DNA of 37,211 nt, taken from NCBI GenBank assembly GCA_011374625.1, contig DRPN01000161.1, positions 1 to 37,211 on the forward strand. Reading direction: 5' to 3'. Under the pieces are notes generated by a model that was not told the origin of the DNA, searched no databases, and saw only the letters and a list, made by a program, of their open reading frames with translations. Shown here piece after piece: positions 23,053 through 31,214 of the stretch (the stretch's first letter is position 1; each line of letters begins with the position of its first letter). Made by a program: the position numbers and the translations under genes. The DNA comes from Bacteroidota bacterium (lineage in GTDB: Bacteria > Bacteroidota > Bacteroidia > Bacteroidales > VadinHA17).

Positions 23053-24618
23053 ATGATACAACCTGATCTGATGAACGTGAAAATAGCGGTGGACTTCGAC
23101 GGGACGATCGTGGAACATGAATATCCTGCCATCGGAAAAGTGAAGTTGTTTGCCTTTGAAACGCTTAAAGCCTTGCAGAAAAGAGGGGCCAGTTTGATCC
23201 TCTGGACTTTTCGGACAGGCAAAGAACTGGAAGAAGCCGTGGAATTCTGTCGTAAAAACGGGATTGAATTTTATGCTGTCAATAAGAATTATCCGGAGGA
23301 GGTGTTTGATGAAGAAACCGTCAGCCGGAAAATAAATGCGGATATTTATATAGATGATAAAAACCTCGGGGGGTTTCCTGGATGGAGCAAAGTGTGGGAG
23401 ATCCTTGTCCCTGATGAAATTGAGAGAATGAACAGGGTATTTGAAAAAAGAAGCAGAAAAAGATTGCTGGCAGGGTTGTTTGGCAGAAAAACAACACATA
23501 TGTTGCTGCCTTTTCTTTTGTTGACAAGCCTGATCGGAATGCCGTTTGTGTCGGTAGGATGCAAAGGCCGGAGGGCCTCCGGGAATAACATTGAAAAAAT
23601 TGCTGTCAAAAAGGAGGCTGCTCCGGCACGTCCCAAAAAGAAAATCACTTTCCTGCGTCCCAAAGAAGTATTGACCTTTCAAACGGGACATCCCGTAGAG
23701 TTTGAGCTGATAGTCGGTGACAGCAGCACGGTGCCCGATTCGGTCGTGATCCTTGTGGATGATTCCCGACTGGCATCCTGGCATCATTATCATATAAAAG
23801 GAATCTGGGAAACGAAGAATGCAACGGTAGGAGTACATTCCCTGCGTGCCGTTGTATATTTCAAAGGAAAAAAACCGCGCCATAAAAGCATTCATATTAC
23901 CCTCACCTCTGATTTTATTCCGAAAGAGTATACCTATCAGGTGGTGAAAGCATATTCGCACGACAGGAATGCCTATACCCAGGGGCTGGTCTATGAAGAC
24001 GGTTATATGTATGAAGGAACCGGGCTTAGAGGGTTCTCTTCTCTCCGTAAATGGGATCTGAAAACCGGCAAAATAATTGAGTCACTGAATCTGTCTCCGG
24101 ATCTTTTCGGGGAGGGGATCTGTATCCTGGGAAATCTGATCTACCAGCTTACGTGGACCTCCCGCATCGGCTTTATCTATGATAAAGGCAGTTTTACCCT
24201 GAAAAGCAAAATCCGTTACAATACCCAGGGATGGGGGTTGACCACCGACGGCAAAAACCTGATCATGAGCGACGGCAGTCATAATTTGTATTTTATCGAG
24301 CCTAAATATTTTACGATCCTGAAAAAAATAGAAGTCTTTGACGATCGGGGACCTGTTGACCAGTTAAATGAGCTGGAATATATCGATCATACGATTTACG
24401 CCAATGTGTATCAGACCGATGATATTGTTCAGATTGATCCTTCCTGCGGGAAGGTGCTTGCCCGTATTCATCTCAGGGGTATTCTGCCCCGGCGGGAATA
24501 CCGCAGCGATACGGATGTGATGAATGGTATTGCCTGGGATCCTGTCGGAAAGAGGATTTTTATAACCGGAAAAAAATGGCCCAAGCTGTTTGAGGTGAAG
24601 TTTATCCCGCTACATTAA
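23053..24618 (+). CDS. Fusion: HAD-superfamily hydrolase (BT0820-like) + glutaminyl-peptide cyclotransferase
   Basis: A single 521-codon frame from ATG 23053, chosen over an in-frame TTG at 23041 because GGAGGG lies 4 nt upstream. Residues about 8-105 are a HAD hydrolase: motif I IAVDFDGTIVEHEYP, Thr of motif II in LILWTFRTG, and late Asp pair in DIYIDDKNLGG. Residues 150-170 (MLLPFLLLTSLIGMPFVSVGC) look like a lipoprotein signal peptide with its own Met and a weak lipobox before Cys170. After a linker and beta-rich segment, residues about 290-521 form a plant-type glutaminyl cyclase beta-propeller: AYTQGLVYEDGYMYEGTG, LFGEGICILGNLIYQLTW, NELEYIDHTIYANVY and MNGIAWDP. The two halves belong in different compartments. 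Likely output is two proteins through internal initiation at 23500, or a recent fusion by stop loss. Confidence 0.85.
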   Translation: MIQPDLMNVKIAVDFDGTIVEHEYPAIGKVKLFAFETLKALQKRGASLILWTFRTGKELEEAVEFCRKNGIEFYAVNKNYPEEVFDEETVSRKINADIYIDDKNLGGFPGWSKVWEILVPDEIERMNRVFEKRSRKRLLAGLFGRKTTHMLLPFLLLTSLIGMPFVSVGCKGRRASGNNIEKIAVKKEAAPARPKKKITFLRPKEVLTFQTGHPVEFELIVGDSSTVPDSVVILVDDSRLASWHHYHIKGIWETKNATVGVHSLRAVVYFKGKKPRHKSIHITLTSDFIPKEYTYQVVKAYSHDRNAYTQGLVYEDGYMYEGTGLRGFSSLRKWDLKTGKIIESLNLSPDLFGEGICILGNLIYQLTWTSRIGFIYDKGSFTLKSKIRYNTQGWGLTTDGKNLIMSDGSHNLYFIEPKYFTILKKIEVFDDRGPVDQLNELEYIDHTIYANVYQTDDIVQIDPSCGKVLARIHLRGILPRREYRSDTDVMNGIAWDPVGKRIFITGKKWPKLFEVKFIPLH

Positions 24619-24899
24619 TTAATCTTCGAATAGAAAATCATCTCCGGCTGTTCCGGGCTGCTGTTCACCACCTCGTTCATGGTGCCGTCGCCGCCTACTA
24701 CTACAAACTTTCGCCAGCCCCGGGCAATGGCCTTACGGGTCAGATCAATGGCATGGTGTTTATGTTCCGTGTATATTGATTTAAAACCGATCCCGGCCTC
24801 TCCCAGCAGACAGGCAATCAGATGCCAATCTTTGGATCCCCTGCGTTTGCCTGCATTCGGATTAATGATGATATACCAGATGTCAGTTTTATCCTTCAT
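24615..24899 (-). pseudogene. Truncated diacylglycerol/lipid kinase (N-terminal fragment)
   Basis: 94 codons from ATG 24899. The start matches the DAGK catalytic fold: IWYIIINPNAGKRRGS (first strand and Gly-rich turn), a helix with HHAIDLTRKAIARGWRKF, and the nucleotide-binding signature VVVGGDGTMNEVVN. Family members run about 290-320 aa. Here the sequence departs after VVN into SSPEQPEMIFYSKIN and stops. The second part of the catalytic domain and the C-terminal domain are missing, so activity is not expected. The stop overlaps by 3 bp the stop region of the convergent fusion gene, placing a deletion junction near 24650. Intact family members phosphorylate diacylglycerol or related lipids. 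Confidence 0.85.
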
Positions 24900-25054
24900 A
24901 TGTGATTATTAGGCAATGGCAGTCAGGGATAAAAAATACTAATCGGTTGAGCAACAGCATAAATAGTGATATCCTGTTAATAAAGTGTTAGTAACTGGAG
25001 AAAAAATGTTTACAATTACGATTCATGGCAACCAATAGAAAAAGGCGAAAGTAG

Positions 25055-25062
25055 TAAATTTG
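25055..25062 (+). promoter_or_regulatory. Candidate -7 element for parA-parB
   Basis: TAAATTTG matches TAnnTTTG exactly, 37 bp before the parA ATG at 25100. No TTG is present at the -33 distance. Confidence 0.45.
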
Positions 25063-25099
25063 ACCTCTATTAAAAAATCTTAACGAAAGAAAAGAACAT

Positions 25100-25900
25100 A
25101 TGGGGAAAATCATCTCTTTTGCCAATCAGAAAGGGGGAGTCGGGAAGACGACTACGGCTATAAATCTGGCAGCCAGTTTGGCGGCTTTGGAATATAAAGT
25201 GTTGTTGGCAGACACTGACCCGCAGGCCAATGCCACTTCAGGGATCGGTTTTGATGTAAGGAATATAAAAGCAAGCGTTTATGATTGTCTCGTGGATGAT
25301 AAACATCCTGAGGAGGTGGTGCTTACCTCGGAAATAGAAGGATTGGATCTGATTCCCAGCACTATCGATTTGGTAGGAGCCGAGATAGAAATGCTGAATA
25401 TGCCCAACCGGGAACAGGTAATGAAACAGGTGCTGGAAAAAGTGAGGAACCGGTATGATTTTATCCTGGTAGATTGTTCTCCATCACTTGGCTTGTTGAC
25501 AGTAAATGCACTGACGGCTGCCGACTCGGTAATGATACCCGTGCAGTGTGAGTATTTTGCCCTGGAAGGACTGGGAAAATTATTGAATACCATCAAGATC
25601 ATACAAAGCCGGTTAAATCCTGATCTGGAGATTGAAGGTTTTCTGTTGACCATGTATGACTCCAGACTCAGACTCTCTAACCAAGTGGTGGATGAAGTAC
25701 GGAGGCATTTCCAGCAGATGGTGTTTGAAACCGTTATTCAGCGAAATATAAAGCTGAGTGAAGCCCCTAGTTTTGGCAAACCGGCATTGTTATACGATGC
25801 TAACTCCAAAGGAGCGATCAATTATCTGAACCTGGCCAGGGAGCTACTTCAAAAAAACGACAAGACAAAAATCAAAAAAGCCGAGAAAATAATACGTTAA
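25100..25900 (+). CDS. parA: Chromosome partitioning ATPase ParA/Soj
   Basis: A 266-aa P-loop ATPase of the chromosomal (Soj-type) group. The deviant Walker A box is ISFANQKGGVGKTTTAINLA with the signature Lys in KGG. The A' motif is VLLADTDPQANATSG and Walker B is YDFILVDCSPSLGLLTVNAL. The family stretch MIPVQCEYFALEGLGKL and the C-terminal IQRNIKLSEAPSFGKPALLY are present. The short N-terminus without an HTH separates it from plasmid type Ia ParA. It binds DNA non-specifically in its ATP state and moves ParB-parS complexes. parB starts 10 bp downstream, so the two form an operon. Confidence 0.96.
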   Translation: MGKIISFANQKGGVGKTTTAINLAASLAALEYKVLLADTDPQANATSGIGFDVRNIKASVYDCLVDDKHPEEVVLTSEIEGLDLIPSTIDLVGAEIEMLNMPNREQVMKQVLEKVRNRYDFILVDCSPSLGLLTVNALTAADSVMIPVQCEYFALEGLGKLLNTIKIIQSRLNPDLEIEGFLLTMYDSRLRLSNQVVDEVRRHFQQMVFETVIQRNIKLSEAPSFGKPALLYDANSKGAINYLNLARELLQKNDKTKIKKAEKIIR

Positions 25901-25910
25901 AAAGAAAATT

Positions 25911-26792
25911 ATGGCACGGAAGAATGCATTGGGCCGGGGACTGGGAGCCCTGATAGATGATGCTGATAAGGAAAAACTTGAAAAGTTAGAGCGGATTACA
26001 GAAGTGGAGATAGAAAAGATTTCTGTCAATCCTTTTCAGCCCAGATCGAATTTTGATAAGGAGGCCTTGCAGGAACTGGCCTCATCCATTCGGGAACTGG
26101 GGATTATACAACCTATATCGATTCGGGAAATGGAAGACGGTTTTTATCAGCTCATTACTGGCGAGAGACGCTTGAAAGCAGCTGCCATGGCCGGACTAAA
26201 AACCATCCCCGCATACATACGTACGGCTGATGACCAGGCAATGCTTGAACTAGCTCTGGTGGAGAATATTCAGCGGGAAGACTTGGATGCTATTGAAATA
26301 GCTATTTCATATCACCGACTGATCGAAGAATGTAATCTTACCCAGGAAAACCTATCTGAACGGGTGGGGAAAAAACGCTCCACGGTGGCTAATTATCTGC
26401 GGCTGCTACGGTTGCCGGCAGAGATACAGCTTGGCATACGGGAAAGAAAAATTACCATGGGACATGCCCGCTCTTTGATAAGTATAGACAACCCTGAAGA
26501 ACAGATTGAATTGTACTATCAGATCTTAAGGAATGAGCTGTCGGTGCGACAGACTGAAGATCTCGTACGTAAACTGGTGACCAGAAAAGTGAAATCGGAT
26601 GATAAGATCAGAAGAAAAAATCAACAACTGAACGAAACTTACCAGAATCTGCAGAAACAACTGTCCGGTTTTTTCTCCGCAGACATTCAGATTCGTGTGA
26701 ATAACAAAGGAAAAGGAAAGATCGTAATCCCTTTTGAAACCCCAGAAGACCTGGAAAAAATCATTGAACTATTTGACAGACTGAAAGCATAA
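25911..26792 (+). CDS. parB: Chromosome partitioning protein ParB
   Basis: A 293-aa CTP-dependent DNA clamp. It opens with the ParA-stimulating motif KNALGRGLGALIDD. The ParB N-terminal CTPase domain follows, with ISVNPFQPRSNFD, ELGIIQPISIRE, the ITGERRLKAAAMAG box (GERR) and LALVENIQREDLDAIE. The central HTH for parS binding is EECNLTQENLSERVGKKRST, then NYLRLLRLP. The C-terminal dimerisation part ends in KGKIVIPFETPEDLEKII. The length is standard. It is cotranscribed with parA. I found no clear parS (TGTTNCACGTGAAACA-like) site in the window; the only CACGTG lies inside trkA (near 6880) without the flanks. Confidence 0.96.
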   Translation: MARKNALGRGLGALIDDADKEKLEKLERITEVEIEKISVNPFQPRSNFDKEALQELASSIRELGIIQPISIREMEDGFYQLITGERRLKAAAMAGLKTIPAYIRTADDQAMLELALVENIQREDLDAIEIAISYHRLIEECNLTQENLSERVGKKRSTVANYLRLLRLPAEIQLGIRERKITMGHARSLISIDNPEEQIELYYQILRNELSVRQTEDLVRKLVTRKVKSDDKIRRKNQQLNETYQNLQKQLSGFFSADIQIRVNNKGKGKIVIPFETPEDLEKIIELFDRLKA

Positions 26793-26828
26793 TCCTACAT
26801 ATTTTCAGCGTACATGTAATAAATTCCT

Positions 26829-26836
26829 TATCTTTG
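26829..26836 (+). promoter_or_regulatory. Promoter -7 element for the DUF5683 gene
   Basis: TATCTTTG is an exact classical -7 sequence. It covers the most upstream possible start (TTG 26834), so translation must begin further downstream, at a non-ATG start near 26873-26885. Confidence 0.6.
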
Positions 26837-26872
26837 TGTTGTGAAGATTGGTGTTTGCAGACAGATCAGGAA

Positions 26873-27523
26873 TTGAAAGTACGTTTGGTAAAATATATCA
26901 TTGCCATTTCCGGCATCCTTTTGTGTATGAGTTCTGCCTGTTCGGGACGTGCCCAAGATACAACTTTTGTGTCTGTCAATAGGGGGAAAGTAGCCGACAC
27001 TATTTATCATTCGCCCAGGAAAGCAGCTCTTTTTTCAGCCGTGTTTCCCGGACTGGGGCAAGTCTATAACCGGAAATACTGGAAACTTCCTCTTGTATAT
27101 GCCGGTTTTACTTCCCTGGGATATTTTGTTTATTTTAACGGAACCCATTATATCACATACCGGAATGCTTATCTTGACTTTACGGATAAGAATCCCGGAA
27201 CCACCAGTTATCTTAAGCTGATAAGTCCTTCGATAGACCCTTCTACCTATGATGATGTTTTGTATCCGGAGACATATAAAAGGGGAGACAGGGATTGGGT
27301 TGAATCGCAATTGAAAAACGGAATGGATTATTACAAAAGATACCGGGACATGTCCATGATTGGTCTGGCTGGGTGGTATATCCTGACCATCCTCGATGCG
27401 GTGGTGGATGCCCAGTTGTTTGACTTTGACATTTCCCCTGATCTGAGCATGCAGGTGTTGCCGGCAGTACGGCCTGACGGAACAGGCACTGCCGCAGGTC
27501 TTACGTGCAGTTTTACTTTTTAA
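26873..27523 (+). CDS. DUF5683 family membrane-associated protein
   Basis: About 216 aa from TTG 26873; TTG 26885 is as good. No ATG precedes the signal peptide (VKYIIAISGILLCMSSACSG), so a TTG start is needed, and the earlier TTG at 26834 falls in the promoter. The conserved core begins SPRKAALFSAVFPGLGQVYN, with RKYWKLPLVYAGFTSLGYFV, and continues through a segment ending NGMDYYKRYRDMSMIGLAGW and ILDAVVDAQLFDFDIS. The Pro-Gly-Leu-Gly-Gln motif with adjacent helices marks the DUF5683 family, which I know as a regular neighbour of parAB in Bacteroidota. Its function is unknown. The C-terminus ends in beta-like CSFTF. It is followed 25 bp later by the transglycosylase gene. Confidence 0.8.
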   Translation: MKVRLVKYIIAISGILLCMSSACSGRAQDTTFVSVNRGKVADTIYHSPRKAALFSAVFPGLGQVYNRKYWKLPLVYAGFTSLGYFVYFNGTHYITYRNAYLDFTDKNPGTTSYLKLISPSIDPSTYDDVLYPETYKRGDRDWVESQLKNGMDYYKRYRDMSMIGLAGWYILTILDAVVDAQLFDFDISPDLSMQVLPAVRPDGTGTAAGLTCSFTF

Positions 27524-27548
27524 TTTTAATGATGAAAAACAAGAAAAA

Positions 27549-29108
27549 ATGATAAAGAGATTTTCAATAGCAGCGTTGTGGATGTTTTGGTTTATCTCCT
27601 TTCACGGGATGGCTGATCAACCTGAAAAGGACAGCCTGGCGGGAGAAGTGGGGGGGTCTGCTTTGGAGTTTCTGGATAATCTGGATAGTTTGCTGAACCT
27701 GTACTATGTAAAACAGTCGTTGATGCAGGATACCTCGCTGGTACAGGAATCTTTCGAATCGGACAGTACTTCCACAAGTTATCCTGACAGTGTTTATATC
27801 GTCAGATTAAGTAAGGTCCCCAGTGTTGTGTCCTTGCCGTACAATCATATTGTACGTAATTATATCAATGTATATACGCAGAAGAAAAAAGACAAAATGG
27901 AAGTGATGCTGGGGATGTCAGACTATTATTTCCCGCTTATCGAACAGATATTTGACCAGGAAGATTTGCCTGTCGAATTAAAGTACATGGCCGTCATCGA
28001 ATCGGCGCTGAACCCCAGAGCACGTTCACGGGCCGGGGCTGTAGGCTTATGGCAGTTTATGTATAGTACAGGCAAGATGTATGGCCTGACCATTAACTCT
28101 CTGGTAGATGAGCGTAGGGATCCAATCCGGTCTACTTATGCGGCTGCCAGGTTCCTTAAAGATCTGTACGGTTTGTATCACGATTGGATCCTGGTGATTG
28201 CCGCCTATAACTGCGGGCCGGGGAATGTGAATAAAGCAATACGCCGCTCGGGCGGGGTGAAGGACTACTGGAAGATCTATTACCGTTTGCCACGGGAGAC
28301 CAGAGGATATGTTCCGGCATATATCGCCGCGGTTTATACCATGAATTATTACCGGGACCACGGGTTGAAACCTGTCACGATCAATATACCTGTGATGCGG
28401 GACACACTGATTGTGCAGGAGGATCTGCATCTGTGTCAGGTGGCTGATGTGTTGCACATCCCGTTGCAACAGTTGCGAGACATGAATCCGCAATACCGGC
28501 GGGACATTATCCCCGGGAGCATTCGTCCTTTTACACTGGTACTTCCCCTACAATATACGGGAAAGTTTATAGATTTTCAGGACTCTATTTTTACCTATAA
28601 GGATTCGATCTATTTCGATCCTTCACGGAAGATACTGGCTCCGCAATATACGCGTTACAATCCGCCACCGCCAAAAGGATGTGTAAAGATTTATTATACG
28701 GTAAAACAGGGGGACAACCTGGGATTTATCTCGGAATGGTTTCATGTAAGAATCTCAGACCTAAGATACTGGAATCATATTCGGCATAATATGATCCGTG
28801 TTGGACAGCGACTGGCTGTCTATGTGCCGAAATCCAAGGTTTCCTATTATAAGAAGTTTAACCATTATTCTTTTGCGGAGAAGCAACGACTGTCCGGAAA
28901 CTCTACTATACAACCGAAAGGAGTGAAGCAGGGTCAGCCCCTGGATGAACATTATGAATATTACCGGGTTAGACGGGGAGATACGATATGGGAAATCGCC
29001 AGGAAATATGATGGTGTTACGGAAAATGACATTCTCAAATTGAACAATCTCTCCAGACGTGACAAAATACGTCCAGGTCAGCATTTGAAGATCAGAAGAA
29101 AAAGCTGA
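27549..29108 (+). CDS. mltD: MltD-like membrane-bound lytic transglycosylase with LysM domains
   Basis: A 519-aa secreted or periplasmic peptidoglycan-cleaving enzyme. A Sec signal peptide covers residues 1-22. The SLT (goose-lysozyme-like) domain spans about 130-280. Its catalytic Glu is in KYMAVIESALNPRARS (near residue 150), followed by GAVGLWQFMYSTGKMYG, then VIAAYNCGPGNVNKAIRRSG and ETRGYVPAYIAAVYTMNYY. A degenerate LysM-like stretch follows (HLCQVADVLHIPLQQLRDMN), then two clear LysM repeats: YYTVKQGDNLGFISEWFH (about 378-425) and YYRVRRGDTIWEIARKYDG (about 470-517). It cuts the MurNAc-GlcNAc bond, leaving 1,6-anhydro ends. It is the last gene of the parA-parB-DUF5683 stretch; coupling with chromosome segregation is inference from gene order. 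Confidence 0.94.
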   Translation: MIKRFSIAALWMFWFISFHGMADQPEKDSLAGEVGGSALEFLDNLDSLLNLYYVKQSLMQDTSLVQESFESDSTSTSYPDSVYIVRLSKVPSVVSLPYNHIVRNYINVYTQKKKDKMEVMLGMSDYYFPLIEQIFDQEDLPVELKYMAVIESALNPRARSRAGAVGLWQFMYSTGKMYGLTINSLVDERRDPIRSTYAAARFLKDLYGLYHDWILVIAAYNCGPGNVNKAIRRSGGVKDYWKIYYRLPRETRGYVPAYIAAVYTMNYYRDHGLKPVTINIPVMRDTLIVQEDLHLCQVADVLHIPLQQLRDMNPQYRRDIIPGSIRPFTLVLPLQYTGKFIDFQDSIFTYKDSIYFDPSRKILAPQYTRYNPPPPKGCVKIYYTVKQGDNLGFISEWFHVRISDLRYWNHIRHNMIRVGQRLAVYVPKSKVSYYKKFNHYSFAEKQRLSGNSTIQPKGVKQGQPLDEHYEYYRVRRGDTIWEIARKYDGVTENDILKLNNLSRRDKIRPGQHLKIRRKS

Positions 29109-29289
29109 TAACGGAGATTCGCAGATAGAAGGCAACCGAATCACCTCAGTAGTGCGTGATAGCCTGCAGAAGCGTTTTGGGTCCTGTTGCAATAAATGTT
29201 CCGGAAATTTATTGTGGATGATTGTTTTACAGTTCGGGATCAATGTTGCTGCCGGAAAGAAGAAGGATATCGGGTTTTACCATATAACA

Positions 29290-29690
29290 TTCGTCCGGCA
29301 ACTGTGGATTACCAGGTCGGACGGAATATATACAATACGGAAGGGGAGTGGAAAAAGAAACGAAGAAAGGGTGTGCTTTTAGTCTTCTTATCAACCTAAG
29401 CTTGCTGGTTTATTTCAAATATACTTTTTCTTTGTAGATAACCTGAATCTTATGATATGACAGGGTTGCCTGTTGTTCCATGTGATTATCAGGCCCTTCT
29501 CAGCAATATCCGGCTTCATATCCGTTTTGATATAGCTTCTATTTTTCTGCCTATGGGGATGTCTTTTTATACTTTCCAGACGATCAGTTATACAGTAGAT
29601 ATTTATTTACCGAAAGTAGGTGAAGCAGGTAAGACGGCATGGTTAACCTCTCTTCAAGTATATAACTTATCTCTATTTATCTCTATGCAC
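29290..29690 (+). pseudogene. Decayed MBOAT (AlgI-like) O-acyltransferase gene
   Basis: In the 729-bp gap after mltD, plus-strand fragments follow the order of an MBOAT/AlgI protein. One frame reads ATVDYQVGRNIYNTEGEWKK then KRRKGVLLVFLS, like the family's STLVDY...KKRKK stretch. The next frame gives CAFSLLINLSLLVYFKYTF, the following helix. Another gives VDNLN, and the frame from ATG 29457 contains ASIFLPMGMSFYTFQTISYT and VDIY, the strongly conserved PxGxSFYTFQ motif. After KTAW the sequence becomes low complexity. Normal MBOAT proteins are about 450-500 aa; here only the first third survives, with several frameshifts. Intact members acetylate cell-surface polysaccharides. Upstream (29109-29290) nothing is recognised. 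Confidence 0.75.
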
Positions 29691-29724
29691 TCAAATAAAT
29701 TTAGCCTATTTGAAAACAATAATA

Positions 29725-29772
29725 ATGAAGATAGACATTATTATACCTTTTGATTCATGTTCTAATGAATAA
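29725..29772 (+). pseudogene. Possible glycosyltransferase family 2 N-terminal stub
   Basis: Fifteen codons, MKIDIIIPFDSCSNE, then stop. The first nine residues are the usual opening strand of a GT2 glycosyltransferase (MKIxIIIP). It follows the MBOAT remnant, a common pairing in polysaccharide clusters, so both may be leftovers of one deleted cluster. The ATG lies inside a perfect inverted repeat, TAATAATG (29720-29727) / CATTATTA (29736-29743). The match is short and may be chance. Confidence 0.3.
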
Positions 29773-29837
29773 GATCAGTGTTTCGGATTAATTGCTAATT
29801 TTACCTTTCAATATTTGGCACATAAAACCATATTTTT

Positions 29838-31202
29838 ATGGAAATAATTTATATCCTGATCGGGATCCTGATCGGTAGCGTGGCCGCCTGGTGGATCACC
29901 TCTCTTACATGCAAGAGTAAATTTGCCCCGGAAAAGGCCTCTTTTCAGGCCAAACTGGCCACGGCCCAGGAATCGTTACAGCAGGCCCGGAAAGAACAGG
30001 AACAACTCAGGGAAGAAATAAAAGAAAAAACCAACGAGCTGAATGAGGCCATGCGCCGGCTGGCCGAGCTATCCGCTAACAACCGGGCTATGGCAGAGAA
30101 ACTGGAGACCCAGAAGAAAGAAATTGAGGAAATGGCCAAAAAGTTCAACCTGGAATTTGAAAACATTGCCAACAAAATCCTCGAAGAGAAGACACAGAAA
30201 TTCACCAAACAAAACAAAGAAAATCTGGAAACCATTCTGAAACCCTTGGGCGAGAACATCGAGACCTTCAAAAAGAAAGTGGAAGAAGTGTATGACAAAG
30301 AGTCCAAGGAACGGTTCTCGCTGGGAGAAAAGATAAAGGATCTTGTCGAGCTGAACCAGAAGATCAGCGAAGAGGCCAACAACCTGGCCAAAGCGCTGAA
30401 AGGAAGTTCCAAAACCCAGGGCGACTGGGGCGAGATGATCCTGGAAAATATACTGGAACAATCCGGACTGGTGAAAGACCGGGAATATTTTGTGCAGGAA
30501 TTTCTGAAAGATGAAGACGGCAATTTTATAAAAAACCCTGAGGGCAGGAAGTTGCAGCCGGATGTCATCATCCGGTATCCCGACGACCGCAAGGTGATTA
30601 TCGACTCGAAAGTGTCCCTGACCGCTTATGCCCGGTACACCAACACGGAAGATCCGGAACAACAACAGAAAGCTGTCAGGGAACACGTCCTGTCGGTGCG
30701 GAAACATATTGATGAACTCAGCAACAAAAATTACCAGGACTTCACCACTACACTGGACTTCGTCATGATGTTCGTCCCCAATGAGCCGGCTTATTTCCTG
30801 GCATTGCAAAACGACCCTGAGCTTTGGGATTATGCTTACCGTAAAAGAATCATCCTGATCAGCCCCACCAACCTTATTGCAGCCCTGAAGTTAATTGCGG
30901 ATCTGTGGAAGAGGGAATATCAGAATCGCAATGCCCTGGAAATCGCCGAGCGGGGAGCTGCCCTGTATGATAAATTTGTAGGTTTTGTGGATAACCTGCA
31001 AAACATAGGCATTCATATTGAAAAGACACAAAAGAGTTACGAGTCGGCCATGAGCCAGTTAAAAGACGGCCGTGGCAACCTCATCGGACAAGCTGAGAAA
31101 TTACGGACGCTGGGCGTAAAAGCTAAAAAAAGACTACCCCCTTCCATGGTCAGCAATACACTGCCGGACGAGAAAGGGGACAACAACAATAATAAAGAAT
31201 AA
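29838..31202 (+). CDS. rmuC: RmuC-family DNA recombination protein
   Basis: A 454-aa protein. Residues about 3-22 are an N-terminal TM helix (IIYILIGILIGSVAAWWI). Residues about 30-185 are a long Glu/Lys/Gln-rich coiled coil. The RmuC domain spans about 195-400: LKGSSKTQGDWGEMILENIL, then the PD-(D/E)xK-like nuclease motif around LQPDVIIRYPDDRKVIIDSK with the Asp and the Asp-Ser-Lys. FVMMFVPNEPAYFLAL and RIILISPTNLIAALKLIADL follow. Family members limit recombination at inverted repeats and have been linked to anti-phage activity. The tail is charged and Asn-rich (GDNNNNKE). It starts a plus-strand run with apbE and an oxidoreductase, with a 12-bp gap to apbE. Confidence 0.94.
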   Translation: MEIIYILIGILIGSVAAWWITSLTCKSKFAPEKASFQAKLATAQESLQQARKEQEQLREEIKEKTNELNEAMRRLAELSANNRAMAEKLETQKKEIEEMAKKFNLEFENIANKILEEKTQKFTKQNKENLETILKPLGENIETFKKKVEEVYDKESKERFSLGEKIKDLVELNQKISEEANNLAKALKGSSKTQGDWGEMILENILEQSGLVKDREYFVQEFLKDEDGNFIKNPEGRKLQPDVIIRYPDDRKVIIDSKVSLTAYARYTNTEDPEQQQKAVREHVLSVRKHIDELSNKNYQDFTTTLDFVMMFVPNEPAYFLALQNDPELWDYAYRKRIILISPTNLIAALKLIADLWKREYQNRNALEIAERGAALYDKFVGFVDNLQNIGIHIEKTQKSYESAMSQLKDGRGNLIGQAEKLRTLGVKAKKRLPPSMVSNTLPDEKGDNNNNKE

Positions 31203-31214
31203 TATCCGGTTCTC

